Below, piece after piece: positions 23,722 to 33,165 of a DNA stretch of 48,301 nt. The first letter of the stretch is position 1, and every line of letters begins with the position of its first letter. A program made the translations under genes and the position numbers. The notes below the pieces were generated by a model that worked only from the letters and a program-made list of their open reading frames with translations, was not told the origin of the DNA and searched no databases. Source of the DNA: Clostridiaceae bacterium (lineage in GTDB: Bacteria > Bacillota > Clostridia > DSM-8532); NCBI GenBank assembly GCA_012840245.1, contig DULR01000041.1, forward strand, positions 1 through 48,301, read 5' to 3'.

Positions 23722-25294
23722 GATTTTCATTGTTGAAGACGAGTTTCTGGTGAGAGAAGGTATAAGAAACAAGATAAACTGGGAGAATACACAGTTTATG
23801 CTGAGTGGCGAGGCATCGGACGGCGAGATGGCCCTGGCCATGATCCAGGAGATCAAACCCGATATTCTGGTCACAGATATCAGGATGCCATTCATGGATG
23901 GTCTGGAATTGTCACGAATAGTAAAGAGGACTCTTCCCTGGATCCATATCATCATCCTGAGCGGCCATGACGAATTCGAATATGCGAGAAACGCCATTTC
24001 CATAGGTGTTGATGAATATATCCTCAAACCCATTAACTCAAGCATTTTGCTGGCTACTCTTGAAAAAGTTGCCCAGTCCATCGAAGAGGAGAAGAAAAAA
24101 CGGATCGATGCTGAACTTCTCAGAATGCAGCTTGAATCGACCAATAATCTGATCATCGAACATTTCCTGGAGGAACTGGTCATAGGCGCAATTGGCACAT
24201 CCGATGCCATCGAAAGAGCGCAGGGGCTGGGAATAGACCTTTTAGCCAAAAGATATGTGGTAGTCGAGGGAAGGTTTGATTTTGACAATACCGAAAACAA
24301 AAGCGTTGTCAGGATCAAGGCAAATATAGGCAACCTTCTGAAAGGAAGATCCGATATCATATGGTTCTTCAGAAGCTATGACTGTCTGGTCCTCATCATC
24401 AAGGGGGAATCGGGCGAAGCCGTGATAGAAACGGCATATCAGGTTTCGCAGATCATAAGGTATGAGATCGAAAGGTACAATCTGGGCAGACTGACCATCG
24501 GGATAGGTTCAGTGGCCGAGCGCATAGGAGCCATTCCGGATTCGTATTCCGATGCCATAAAGGTGCACCGCCTGCTGGGCAGCATCAGAAGAGGGCACAT
24601 CGTCGGGATAAGGGACATTGAAAGCGGTGAAATATCAGCCTCGACCATCATGCCCGATGAAGCCCCTGTTTCAGAGAAGCTTCGCTACGCAACAAAAGCT
24701 GATATTCCCAGGCTTGTCAGCCAATGGGCAGGAAGCATGAGCAAAACAAATTTCCAGTCGGCTCTTATGGGATATTATCTTCTTATGGATATACTGGTGT
24801 CTGCATCAAGAATGATAAACGAGCTCGGCGGAGATTATCATAATATACTGCCTGAGGTCGACGACCCGGCAAAGCTGTTTGAGGTCGCCTGCAATAAGGA
24901 GAATTTCTCAGCTTTTGCCGAGGACGTGATCAAAAGGGCCATTGATTTCAGGGACTCGTGCGGGAATCTGAAATACGGCCGGATAATCCAGAAGGCAAGG
25001 GAGTTCATAAATTCCAATTATCATGATTCGGGGATATCTCTTCACACAGTGGCTGCAGTGGTAAATTTAAGCCCCAATCATTTCAGCACCATTTTCTCAC
25101 AGGAGACAGGCGAAACCTTTATCGAATATCTTACGCGAGTCCGCATAGAAAACGCAAAAAAGCTTTTAACCGAAGGAAAGATGAAAACAACCGATATTGC
25201 CTATGCCGTAGGATATAATGAAGCTCATTATTTCAGCTACATATTCAAAAAAAATACTGGCCTTACACCAAGAGAATTCAAATCAAGGCTGTAG
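23714..25294 (+). CDS. YesN-type response regulator with AraC DNA-binding domain
   Basis: A 526-residue regulator. Receiver domain at 1-125 (YKIFIVEDEF, phosphorylated Asp55 in ILVTDIRMPF, ending DEYILKPINSS), a long middle domain with helical linker (about 130-410), and an AraC double helix-turn-helix at about 425-526 (ISLHTVAAVVNLSPNHFSTIF, TTDIAYAVGYNEAHYFSYIFKK, GLTPREF). ATG at 23714 is preceded by AGGAGTGAG; reading from 23627 would add unconserved residues inside the kinase gene. Its most likely target is the ytfQ-type transport operon directly downstream, whose upstream region holds three spaced CCGGT repeats. Confidence 0.93.
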   Translation: MYKIFIVEDEFLVREGIRNKINWENTQFMLSGEASDGEMALAMIQEIKPDILVTDIRMPFMDGLELSRIVKRTLPWIHIIILSGHDEFEYARNAISIGVDEYILKPINSSILLATLEKVAQSIEEEKKKRIDAELLRMQLESTNNLIIEHFLEELVIGAIGTSDAIERAQGLGIDLLAKRYVVVEGRFDFDNTENKSVVRIKANIGNLLKGRSDIIWFFRSYDCLVLIIKGESGEAVIETAYQVSQIIRYEIERYNLGRLTIGIGSVAERIGAIPDSYSDAIKVHRLLGSIRRGHIVGIRDIESGEISASTIMPDEAPVSEKLRYATKADIPRLVSQWAGSMSKTNFQSALMGYYLLMDILVSASRMINELGGDYHNILPEVDDPAKLFEVACNKENFSAFAEDVIKRAIDFRDSCGNLKYGRIIQKAREFINSNYHDSGISLHTVAAVVNLSPNHFSTIFSQETGETFIEYLTRVRIENAKKLLTEGKMKTTDIAYAVGYNEAHYFSYIFKKNTGLTPREFKSRL

Positions 25295-25463
25295 ATCGCG
25301 GGCTTTAAGCGTGACAGCCCCTGAAAACCGCTCATTGTATCTGCTTAAGAGATGTATGTTATCTTATGATAAAAATAAGTATGGACGAAAGTATTTTTAA
25401 GACACTGGGTCTGAAATCTGAAAAGCTCAAAAAAATACGGTAAGAAATCAGTAATATTTAAAA

Positions 25464-25491
25464 AAAGGAGGGACAGATCGGTTCCTCCTTT
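25464..25491 (+). terminator. Hairpin after the two-component genes
   Basis: AAAGGAGG (25464-25471) pairs with CCTCCTTT (25484-25491) around a 12-base loop, followed by alternating T and A rather than a pure T run. It may end the sensor transcript; the A run on the other side would also serve in reverse. Confidence 0.55.
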
Positions 25492-25502
25492 ATATATATT
25501 TA

Positions 25503-25618
25503 CCGGTCTGTTATCTAAAAACTTAAAATTACGAACATTTTATCGAAGGAAATAACCGGTGAATCCATTTTGTATATTAAATTCTCATATCCATATGAAT
25601 TCAACTGCCGGTGAAGCC
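25503..25618 (+). promoter_or_regulatory. Three CCGGT direct repeats upstream of ytfQ
   Basis: CCGGTCTG (25503), CCGGTGAATCC (25556) and CCGGTGAAGCC (25608) are in the same orientation, 53 and 52 bases apart, close to five helical turns. A -10-like TATATT lies at 25573-25578 with no good -35. Same-face spacing suits cooperative binding by an AraC-type activator. This is a by-eye pattern with only five fully shared bases plus partial extension. Confidence 0.35.
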
Positions 25619-25674
25619 CCTATAGAATAAATGTGTGAGGCTGACATTTAAAATGCTTCGAAGAAATCTGCCCT

Positions 25675-25741
25675 GTCATCCTGAACCGAACGAAGTGTAG
25701 TGTAGGATCGTATTTGAGACCAACGATTCGCTCAGAGTGAC
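25675..25741. repeat. Dispersed repeat, shortened full copy (R7)
   Basis: A 67-base copy from GTCATCCTGAACCGAACG to TTCGCTCAGAGTGAC, with AATGCTTCGAAG about 20 bases ahead of it. It ends 46 bases before the ytfQ-like start, within what must be the leader of that transcript. Confidence 0.75.
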
Positions 25742-25787
25742 AGCCATTTCTGAGACAGCCCCAAAAAAAGAAAATAACGGAGGGAGA

Positions 25788-26807
25788 ATGAAAATTATGA
25801 AGAAAATTCTGAGTATCTTGTTGGTGGTAATGATGGTTGTCGGCCTTGCCGCATGTGGACAGGAAGCCCAACCGGCTGCCACCGGCGGAAACGGGCCAAA
25901 CCCGGCTGCTCCAAGCGAACCGGCTCAAAAGGGTAACGACAGACTGGTAGTCGGATTCGCACAGATAGGACAGGAAAGCGGCTGGCGAGATGCAGAGACA
26001 TGGTCCATCCTGAATGCCGCAGAGGAAATGGGAGTTGACCTTAAGTTCTCAGACGGTCAGCAGAAACAGGAAAATCAGATAAAGGCTATCCGTTCATTCA
26101 TTCAGCAGGGTGTTGATGTCATAGGTGTCGCTCCTGTTGTTGAGACAGGCTGGGAAACAGTATTCAAGGAAGCAAAGGACGCAGGGATTCCCATCGTATT
26201 GGTAGACAGAATGGCAGCAGTGAGTGATGACCTTTATGCCTGCTTCATCGGATCAGACTTCATTCTTGAGGGACAGAACGCATGCAAGGAAATGGCAAGA
26301 CTCTTAAACAACAAAGGTAATATTGTTGAGCTTCAGGGAACAGTTGGCGCTTCGGCAGCAACTGACCGTATGAAGGGCTTTGCCGAGGAGCTGAAAAACT
26401 ATCCTGACATGAAGATCATCGCATCTCAGACCGGCGACTTTACACGCGCAAAGGGCAAGGAGGTAATGGAAGCTTTCTTAAAAGCACATCCCGGTGAAAT
26501 CAATGGCGTATACGCTCATAATGACGATATGGCACTGGGTGCCATCGAAGCCATCAAGGATGCAGGCCTGAAGCCCGGCGTTGATATCAAGATAGTATCT
26601 ATAGACGGCGTAAAGGCTATTTTTGAAGCCATGGTAGCCGGAGAGGCAAATGTTACTGTTGAGTGCAACCCGCTTCTTGGACCTCAGTTCTTCCAGGTAT
26701 GCAAAGATCTGAAGGAAGGCAAGCAGGTACCGAAATGGGTCAAGTCCGAAGAAGGCATTTATCGTCAGGAGACCGCGGCAGAGGATATAAAGACCCGTAA
26801 GTATTGA
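25788..26807 (+). CDS. ytfQ: Galactofuranose-type ABC transporter, substrate-binding lipoprotein
   Basis: Extracellular binding protein of an ABC sugar importer. Very like E. coli YtfQ, the galactofuranose-binding protein: VGFAQIGQESGWRDAE, DGQQKQENQIKAIRSF, VELQGTVGASAATDRMKGFAEE, GDFTRAKGKEVMEAF and YAHNDDMALGAIEAI. Signal peptide with lipobox LAAC, lipid Cys23, then a short A/P/G linker. 339 residues from the ATG at 25788; ATG 25797 is also possible since GGAGG ends at 25783. First gene of a four-gene operon in the E. coli order. A hairpin (26828-26868) follows it and may limit downstream expression. Confidence 0.93.
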   Translation: MKIMKKILSILLVVMMVVGLAACGQEAQPAATGGNGPNPAAPSEPAQKGNDRLVVGFAQIGQESGWRDAETWSILNAAEEMGVDLKFSDGQQKQENQIKAIRSFIQQGVDVIGVAPVVETGWETVFKEAKDAGIPIVLVDRMAAVSDDLYACFIGSDFILEGQNACKEMARLLNNKGNIVELQGTVGASAATDRMKGFAEELKNYPDMKIIASQTGDFTRAKGKEVMEAFLKAHPGEINGVYAHNDDMALGAIEAIKDAGLKPGVDIKIVSIDGVKAIFEAMVAGEANVTVECNPLLGPQFFQVCKDLKEGKQVPKWVKSEEGIYRQETAAEDIKTRKY

Positions 26808-26827
26808 TGATTACATAAGCATATGAC

Positions 26828-26868
26828 GAAGAAACCCGCCTTGGTTCTTTTGCTGAGGCGGTTTCTTC
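26828..26868 (+). terminator. Intercistronic hairpin between ytfQ and ytfR
   Basis: GAAGAAACCCGCC (26828-26840) pairs with GGCGGTTTCTTC (26857-26868), 12 pairs with one bulged base, but no T run follows. This looks like a partial terminator or mRNA-stabilising stem, which would allow more binding protein than membrane parts. Confidence 0.6.
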
Positions 26869-26925
26869 TATAAAAGGAATTGCCCCTCAAGGTTTTTTAT
26901 CATCTATTTTGAATGGAAGGATATT

Positions 26926-28440
26926 ATGGATAATAAAGAAATTCTTTTGACCATGAGAAATATATCAAAGTCTTTCCCTGGTGTTAAAGCTCTTGACAAA
27001 GTGGACTTCACATTGAGAAAGGGAGAGATCCATGCGCTGCTGGGAGAGAACGGAGCGGGGAAATCGACCCTCATCAAGGTCCTTACCGGCATCGAAAGCA
27101 TGGATGAAGGCCAGGTCACCCTCGAAGGGAAACCCATTCATGTTAAGAATTCTCAGCATGCTCAGGCCCTGGGGATAAGCACGGTCTATCAGGAGGTCAA
27201 TCTCTGCGGCAACCTGTCGGTGGCTGAAAATATATTTGTCGGAAGAGAACCCATGGCTTTCGGCCGGATAGACTGGAAAACCGTCAATAAGCGGGCAAAG
27301 GAACTTCTGAAGAACCTGAATGTGGACATAGACGTTACCAAAACTCTGGACAGTTATCCTGTCGCCATTCAGCAAATGGTTGCCATAGCAAGGGCACTGG
27401 ATATATCTGCAAAGATACTGATCCTTGACGAGCCCACATCCAGCCTTGATGCCGCAGAGTGCAGGAAGCTTTTTTCGGTCATGAAACAGCTCAGGGCGGA
27501 AGGAATGGGGATAATTTTCGTCACCCACTTTCTGGATCAGGTCTATGAAGTGTCAGATATGATCACGGTACTGAGGAACGGCGAACTGGTCGGGGAATAT
27601 GAAGCCAGGAACCTGCCTAAGGTGGAACTTATCGGAAAGATGATAGGCAAAGACTATGAGCAGCTGCAGCAGATCGAAAGCTCCAAAAAGACATCCCATG
27701 AGGCGAAGGAAAACTTCATAACATGCAGGAACATAACTTCCGAGGCCAATATCAGGGATCTGGACCTTGATGTGAACAAGGGTGAGGTACTGGGGCTTGC
27801 CGGCCTTCTGGGCTCCGGAAGATCCGAAATCGTAAGGGCACTTTTTGGCGCGGACAGGATACTGAGCGGTGAACTCAACGTCAATAAAAAACGGATAAAA
27901 AGGAACAAGCCCATAACCGCCATCCGTAACGGGCTCGGATATTGTCCCGAGGACAGGAAAAGCGAAGGGATAGTTAGCGAGCTGACCATAAGGGAAAACA
28001 TCATTCTGGCTTTGCAGGCCAAAAGAGGTATGTTCAGATTCATCGGCAGAAAGGAGCAGAACAGGATCGCAGAACATTACATAAAGCTTCTTGATATAAA
28101 AACGCCCGGACGGGAACAACAGATCAAGAACTTGAGCGGTGGCAATCAGCAGAAAGTACTCCTGGCGCGCTGGCTGGCTACAGACCCTGAACTATTGATG
28201 CTCGATGAGCCTACAAGGGGGATCGACGTAGGTACCAAGACAGAGATCCAAAAAATCGTGCTGCAGCTTGCAGAAAAGGGAATGTCAGTAATATTCATCT
28301 CATCAGAGATGGATGAAATGCTGAGATGCTGCGGGCGGATGGTGGTTCTGAACGACAAGAAAAAGCTGGGCGAACTTTCCGGCGCTGAAATAAACGAGCA
28401 GATAATAATGGAGATGATAGCCGGAGGTAAGAGCGTATGA
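26926..28440 (+). CDS. ytfR: Galactofuranose-type ABC transporter, double ATPase subunit
   Basis: A 504-residue sugar ABC ATPase with two fused nucleotide-binding domains, as in RbsA, MglA and YtfR. First half: Walker A LLGENGAGKST (38-48), degenerate signature VAIQQMVAIARAL, Walker B ILILDEPTS. Second half: degenerate Walker A GLLGSGRSE, signature NLSGGNQQKV, Walker B LLMLDEPTRG. The degenerate second Walker A is usual in this family. Hydrolyses ATP on the cytoplasmic side of the importer. Overlaps the next permease by four bases (ATGA). Confidence 0.95.
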   Translation: MDNKEILLTMRNISKSFPGVKALDKVDFTLRKGEIHALLGENGAGKSTLIKVLTGIESMDEGQVTLEGKPIHVKNSQHAQALGISTVYQEVNLCGNLSVAENIFVGREPMAFGRIDWKTVNKRAKELLKNLNVDIDVTKTLDSYPVAIQQMVAIARALDISAKILILDEPTSSLDAAECRKLFSVMKQLRAEGMGIIFVTHFLDQVYEVSDMITVLRNGELVGEYEARNLPKVELIGKMIGKDYEQLQQIESSKKTSHEAKENFITCRNITSEANIRDLDLDVNKGEVLGLAGLLGSGRSEIVRALFGADRILSGELNVNKKRIKRNKPITAIRNGLGYCPEDRKSEGIVSELTIRENIILALQAKRGMFRFIGRKEQNRIAEHYIKLLDIKTPGREQQIKNLSGGNQQKVLLARWLATDPELLMLDEPTRGIDVGTKTEIQKIVLQLAEKGMSVIFISSEMDEMLRCCGRMVVLNDKKKLGELSGAEINEQIIMEMIAGGKSV

Positions 28441-29468
28441 AAAAAATAACGACAAATCAAATATTCTGGCCTTTGGCAGCTTTTATCGTACTGTTGGTGT
28501 ATAACGCGTTTTTTGCAAAGAACTTCTTTAAAATAAGCATACTTGACGGTCATCTATATGGCAACCTGATAGACATTCTCAAAAATTTTGCTCCACTTGC
28601 TCTTTTGTCCATTGGTATGACGCTGGTCATTGCAACAGGCGGAGTCGATATTTCTGTCGGATCTGTGGTTGCCATTTCAGGAGCGATTGCATGCAGCATA
28701 ATCGACGGCAGGCTGGGGATTTTCGATCACAGTTTTGTTGCCGCATTGATCCTGGCACTGTTATCAGGTATAGCCTGCGGACTGTGGAACGGTTTTCTGG
28801 TGGCAAAGGTAAAGATCCAGCCCATGGTGGCAACCCTGATACTCATGACAGCGGGACGCGGTATCGCACAGCTTATAACCAAAGGGAAAATCGTTACCAT
28901 CAACTCTGCGCCCATGATGAAGGAATATTATTTTCTGGGTGCAGGGTATTTCTTAGGTCTTCCTTTCGCATTTTTCATAGTTGTGGCCGTATTTACCATT
29001 GTAATGATCCTTGTCAAAAGAACGGCCTTCGGCTTGTTTTTACAGTCTCTGGGGACCAACCCGAAATCAAGCCGGCTGTCAGGAATTAAAGTAGACAGGA
29101 TAAAGCTTGTAGTGTATACGATCTCAGGTCTGATGGCAAGTATCGCCGGTATACTCATAAGCTCCAATATAAAGGGTGCTGACTGTAACAATGCCGGTTT
29201 GTTCATCGAGTTGGATGCAATACTCTCGGTAGCCATCGGAGGAAACTCTCTGAACGGTGGAAGATTTATGATACCGGCAAGTATCGTGGGCGCCTTGTTC
29301 GTCCAGTGCCTGACAACTACTGTTTATGCCCTGGGCGTACCTCCTGAAGCCATTTCCTTGCTCAAGGCGATAGTGATTCTTGTACTCTGCCTCTTCCAGT
29401 CTGACAGCTTCAGACAGAAAGTATTCAAAGGTACGGGCAGATGGAGGAAAGGAGCTGATGCAGCATGA
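28437..29468 (+). CDS. ytfT: Galactofuranose-type ABC transporter permease 1
   Basis: A 343-residue inner-membrane permease of the RbsC/BPD_transp_2 type with about eight to ten hydrophobic segments. Typical segments: LSIGMTLVIATGGVDISVGSV near residues 58-78, VATLILMTAGRGIAQ, and IELDAILSVAIGGNSLNGGRF near the cytoplasmic coupling region. Start overlaps ytfR and its end overlaps the second permease, ATGA in both cases, so the complex is probably made in fixed proportion. Confidence 0.94.
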   Translation: MKKITTNQIFWPLAAFIVLLVYNAFFAKNFFKISILDGHLYGNLIDILKNFAPLALLSIGMTLVIATGGVDISVGSVVAISGAIACSIIDGRLGIFDHSFVAALILALLSGIACGLWNGFLVAKVKIQPMVATLILMTAGRGIAQLITKGKIVTINSAPMMKEYYFLGAGYFLGLPFAFFIVVAVFTIVMILVKRTAFGLFLQSLGTNPKSSRLSGIKVDRIKLVVYTISGLMASIAGILISSNIKGADCNNAGLFIELDAILSVAIGGNSLNGGRFMIPASIVGALFVQCLTTTVYALGVPPEAISLLKAIVILVLCLFQSDSFRQKVFKGTGRWRKGADAA

Positions 29469-30454
29469 AAAAAGGGATATTCAGCAGAAACTTCTCACTG
29501 ATCGTTACCATAGTTTTGTTCCTGCTGCTGTTTACCGCCGGTTCTCTGCGATACAGGGGATTCTTCTCGGCGCAGGTATTTCTGAACCTTTTTATAGACA
29601 ATGCCTATCTGATAATAATCGCAGTGGGCATGACCTTCGTTCTTATAAGCGGAGGCATTGACATATCGGTCGCTTCGGTGGTAGCTTTCGTGGGAATGTT
29701 GTCGGCCTACCTTTTAAGGAACGGCTGGAATCCATACCTCGTCATGCTGCTGATGCTTCTGATAGGCTCAACCGGAGGATTCCTGATGGGCTATATCATC
29801 CACTATTTCAAAATACAGCCTTTTATTGCGACGCTTGCAGGCCAGTTCCTTTACAGGGGCGCATGTTTTATCATCAGCACATCGTCGATCCTGATAGACA
29901 ATCCGGTGTACAGCACCATAGCCAATTATCAGATAAAGCTGGCACCCAGGACCTACATATCCATATCGGTCGTTATAGCGCTTATAGTGGTGATTGCCGG
30001 AGCCATCACGGCGAAGTTCTCAAAATTCGGACGTGCTGTTTACGCAGTGGGCGGGAACGAACAATCGGCAAACCTTATGGGATTGCCGGTAGCCAGGATA
30101 AAGATCTCTGTTTATGTTCTGAGCGGTTTCTGTGCTGCACTCGGCGGCATCGTGTTCAGTTTTTACACACTTTCAGGATATGGACTTCAGAATATAGGAC
30201 TTGAGATGGATGCCATAGCCTCCTCAGTCATCGGCGGAACCCTGCTGACCGGAGGTGTAGGATCTGTAGTCGGGTCCATGTTCGGCGTTCTCATACAGGG
30301 CATAATCCAGACCATTATCATTTTCCAGGGCAATTTGAGTTCATGGTGGACCAAGGTTGCGGTAGCGTCCCTGTTGTGCCTGTTCATTGTCCTGCAGAGA
30401 GTGATCTCGGCCAACAGAGAAAGGATCAGAAGAAGGATGCTTAATGATTCATGA
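29465..30454 (+). CDS. yjfF: Galactofuranose-type ABC transporter permease 2
   Basis: Second permease of the heterodimer, 329 residues, same family as the previous gene: VGMTFVLISGGIDISVASVVAF, IATLAGQFLYRGACF, AVGGNEQSANLMGLPV and LEMDAIASSVIGGTLLTGG. Corresponds in position and type to E. coli yjfF. The operon ends here: a terminator lies at 30486-30515. No mutarotase or isomerase gene is in the operon; galactose would pass to galTKE upstream. Confidence 0.94.
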   Translation: MKKGIFSRNFSLIVTIVLFLLLFTAGSLRYRGFFSAQVFLNLFIDNAYLIIIAVGMTFVLISGGIDISVASVVAFVGMLSAYLLRNGWNPYLVMLLMLLIGSTGGFLMGYIIHYFKIQPFIATLAGQFLYRGACFIISTSSILIDNPVYSTIANYQIKLAPRTYISISVVIALIVVIAGAITAKFSKFGRAVYAVGGNEQSANLMGLPVARIKISVYVLSGFCAALGGIVFSFYTLSGYGLQNIGLEMDAIASSVIGGTLLTGGVGSVVGSMFGVLIQGIIQTIIIFQGNLSSWWTKVAVASLLCLFIVLQRVISANRERIRRRMLNDS

Positions 30455-30485
30455 ATGATAAAGCAAAACTTCCATTTATTGATTT

Positions 30486-30515
30486 GGATGTTCCGGCAGA
30501 GAGCATCCTTTTTTT
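30486..30515 (+). terminator. Intrinsic terminator of the transport operon
   Basis: GGATG (30486-30490) pairs with CATCC (30504-30508) and is followed directly by seven T residues. Confidence 0.75.
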
Positions 30516-30559
30516 GCATGAATTTTTTAAAATACATAAAAGGCATCCTAATGATGTAT

Positions 30560-31911
<1,352 letters not shown>

Positions 31912-31938
31912 ATTTCAGACATATTAAAGGCTATTAGA

Positions 31939-31975
31939 AATGGGGACATCCACGGCGGAGTGGTGTGTCCCCATT
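31939..31975 (+). terminator. Hairpin after purA
   Basis: AATGGGGACA (31939-31948) pairs perfectly with TGTCCCCATT (31966-31975), and CCAC/GTGG can extend it inside. No T run follows, so it may be a protein-independent pause or stabilising stem rather than a full terminator. Confidence 0.5.
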
Positions 31976-32000
31976 ATTCATCGGCAGCTTTAGTTGCATT

Positions 32001-32029
32001 GTCATTCTGAGCGAATCGAAGAATCTTAC
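32001..32029 (+). repeat. Dispersed repeat, fragment (R8)
   Basis: GTCATTCTGAGCGAATCGAAGAATCTTA matches the left half of the family (compare R1 and R2). It lies between the convergent ends of purA and pgmB. Confidence 0.65.
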
Positions 32030-32076
32030 TTATCATCATGAGCCCAGATACTATTTTCTTTGATATGCCCATGACT

Positions 32077-32730
32077 TTACATATTTATTACTTCCTCAGG
32101 ATCTACTTCGTGAAGACCTTTGCATATCTTGTCATATCCGCTTAAGTCTTCAGGCTTGCCTATTGCTATTGCTTTCATTCCAGCATTTTTTGCAGCTTCT
32201 ATTCCTGCCTGGGCATCTTCGAACACAACGCAGTCTTTCGGATCGACTCCGACTTCCTTTGCTCCCAGCAGGAAAACCTCCGGATCAGGCTTGGCCTTTG
32301 AGACCTTCGTTCCGTCTATAATGGCGTCAAAATAGGGAGTGAGCTTCAGATTGCCAAGGATAAGCATAGCATTCTTGCTTGCAGAACCCAGTGCGGTTTT
32401 TACGCCTAAAGCCCGGAAGCCCTTAAGACATTCAACGGTACCATCCAAAATCTCGCTCTCATCCATTTTCGATATATATTGCACGTACCATTCATTTTTC
32501 CTGGCAGCCATTTCAGCCATTTCTTCATCAGAAAACCTTCCGAGAAGACCTCCTACCTCAAGGAGAATTTCAAGGGAGCGCATGCGTGAAACGCCTTTAA
32601 GTCTTTCGTTGTCTTTTTCTGTAAAAACAAAACCAAGCTCACTGGCCAGTCTCTTCCATGCCAGATAGTGATATTTCGCCGTATCGACAATAACGCCGTC
32701 CAGGTCGAAAAGTGCGGCTTTAATACTCAT
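32077..32730 (-). CDS. pgmB: Beta-phosphoglucomutase PgmB
   Basis: HAD-superfamily mutase that converts beta-glucose-1-phosphate to glucose-6-phosphate. The nucleophile motif is FDLDGVIVDTA with the cap-domain residues YHYLAWKRLASELG and LKGVSRMRSLEILL, then GSASKN (motif II), a lysine in DGTKVSKAKPDPEVFL (motif III) and CVVFEDAQAGIEAAKNAG (motif IV). 217 residues. Beta-G1P is normally made by inverting phosphorylases such as GH65 maltose phosphorylase, none of which is in this window; GlgP nearby makes the alpha anomer. Own promoter at 32790-32818 and GGAGGA before the start. Confidence 0.92.
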   Translation of the reverse strand: MSIKAALFDLDGVIVDTAKYHYLAWKRLASELGFVFTEKDNERLKGVSRMRSLEILLEVGGLLGRFSDEEMAEMAARKNEWYVQYISKMDESEILDGTVECLKGFRALGVKTALGSASKNAMLILGNLKLTPYFDAIIDGTKVSKAKPDPEVFLLGAKEVGVDPKDCVVFEDAQAGIEAAKNAGMKAIAIGKPEDLSGYDKICKGLHEVDPEEVINM

Positions 32731-32789
32731 AAGAATGTCCTCCGTTATTTTAGTTTATCGTTAAACTTATAGATGGAAATTATAGAAAA

Positions 32790-32818
32790 ATTATAAAAGA
32801 TGCCGTATGTAATGTCAA
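32790..32818 (-). promoter_or_regulatory. pgmB promoter, consensus
   Basis: On the minus strand TTGACA (32818-32813), 17 bases, TATAAT (32795-32790): a full consensus match. Transcription would start near 32783. No TGCAAMCG operator overlaps it. Confidence 0.75.
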
Positions 32819-32861
32819 GCATCGACACCAGGCTGGTCCTTTTGTCTGACATTTGGTTCAA

Positions 32862-32900
32862 AAGTCGTATCAATGTTGACAGAGACCATTAATACGACTT
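32862..32900. other. Long inverted repeat between pgmB and the chemoreceptor gene
   Basis: AAGTCGTAT-C-AATG (32862-32875) mirrors CATT-A-ATACGACTT (32887-32900) around an 11-base centre holding TTGACA. It gives 13 paired positions and one mismatch. It is upstream of the pgmB promoter and 266 bases before the chemoreceptor gene. It is not followed by a T run. Operator or RNA hairpin cannot be told apart. The rest of 32901-33080 is AT-rich without an ORF apart from the operator-like site at 32924. Confidence 0.45.
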
Positions 32901-32923
32901 AGATAAAATGCATGTAAAAACAA

Positions 32924-32937
32924 GTGCAACCGATTTC
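32924..32937 (+). promoter_or_regulatory. Operator-like site, upstream copy
   Basis: GTGCAACCGATTTC shares TGCAACCG-TTTC with the site at 33117 but is 193 bases upstream of it, without an obvious promoter. It could be an auxiliary site for looping, or chance. Confidence 0.35.
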
Positions 32938-33080
32938 TCACTATTGTGGCAAATCCAAGAGTGAAAAATCAGAAAATAAAGCTTAAAAAAAGTAAACATT
33001 ACCTTAAATAATAAAAAATACGTACAAAAAATCCGATAAGCGACCTGAAAATTAAAAATTATCAATAAATATATGAAAGG

Positions 33081-33109
33081 TTGTCAGAATAAAAATTATT
33101 ATGTATACT
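33081..33109 (+). promoter_or_regulatory. Chemoreceptor gene promoter
   Basis: TTGTCA (33081-33086), 17-base spacer, TATACT (33104-33109). The start point near 33116 falls right at the LacI-type operator at 33117. Confidence 0.65.
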
Positions 33110-33116
33110 AATAGTA

Positions 33117-33131
33117 GTGCAACCGCTTTCC
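33117..33131 (+). promoter_or_regulatory. MalR/CcpA-type operator at the chemoreceptor start point
   Basis: GTGCAACCGCTTTCC covers the expected transcription start of the chemoreceptor gene. It agrees with the lacI site TGCAACCGCTTACA at 12 of 14 positions. Confidence 0.55.
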
Positions 33132-33165
33132 TTGTCTTATAGCAACACTTTAAGGAGGAATTAGG

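Noticed and set aside
28691..29089. A 132-codon plus-strand frame inside ytfT
   Set aside because: Out-of-frame shadow of the permease gene with Arg/His/Cys-rich composition.
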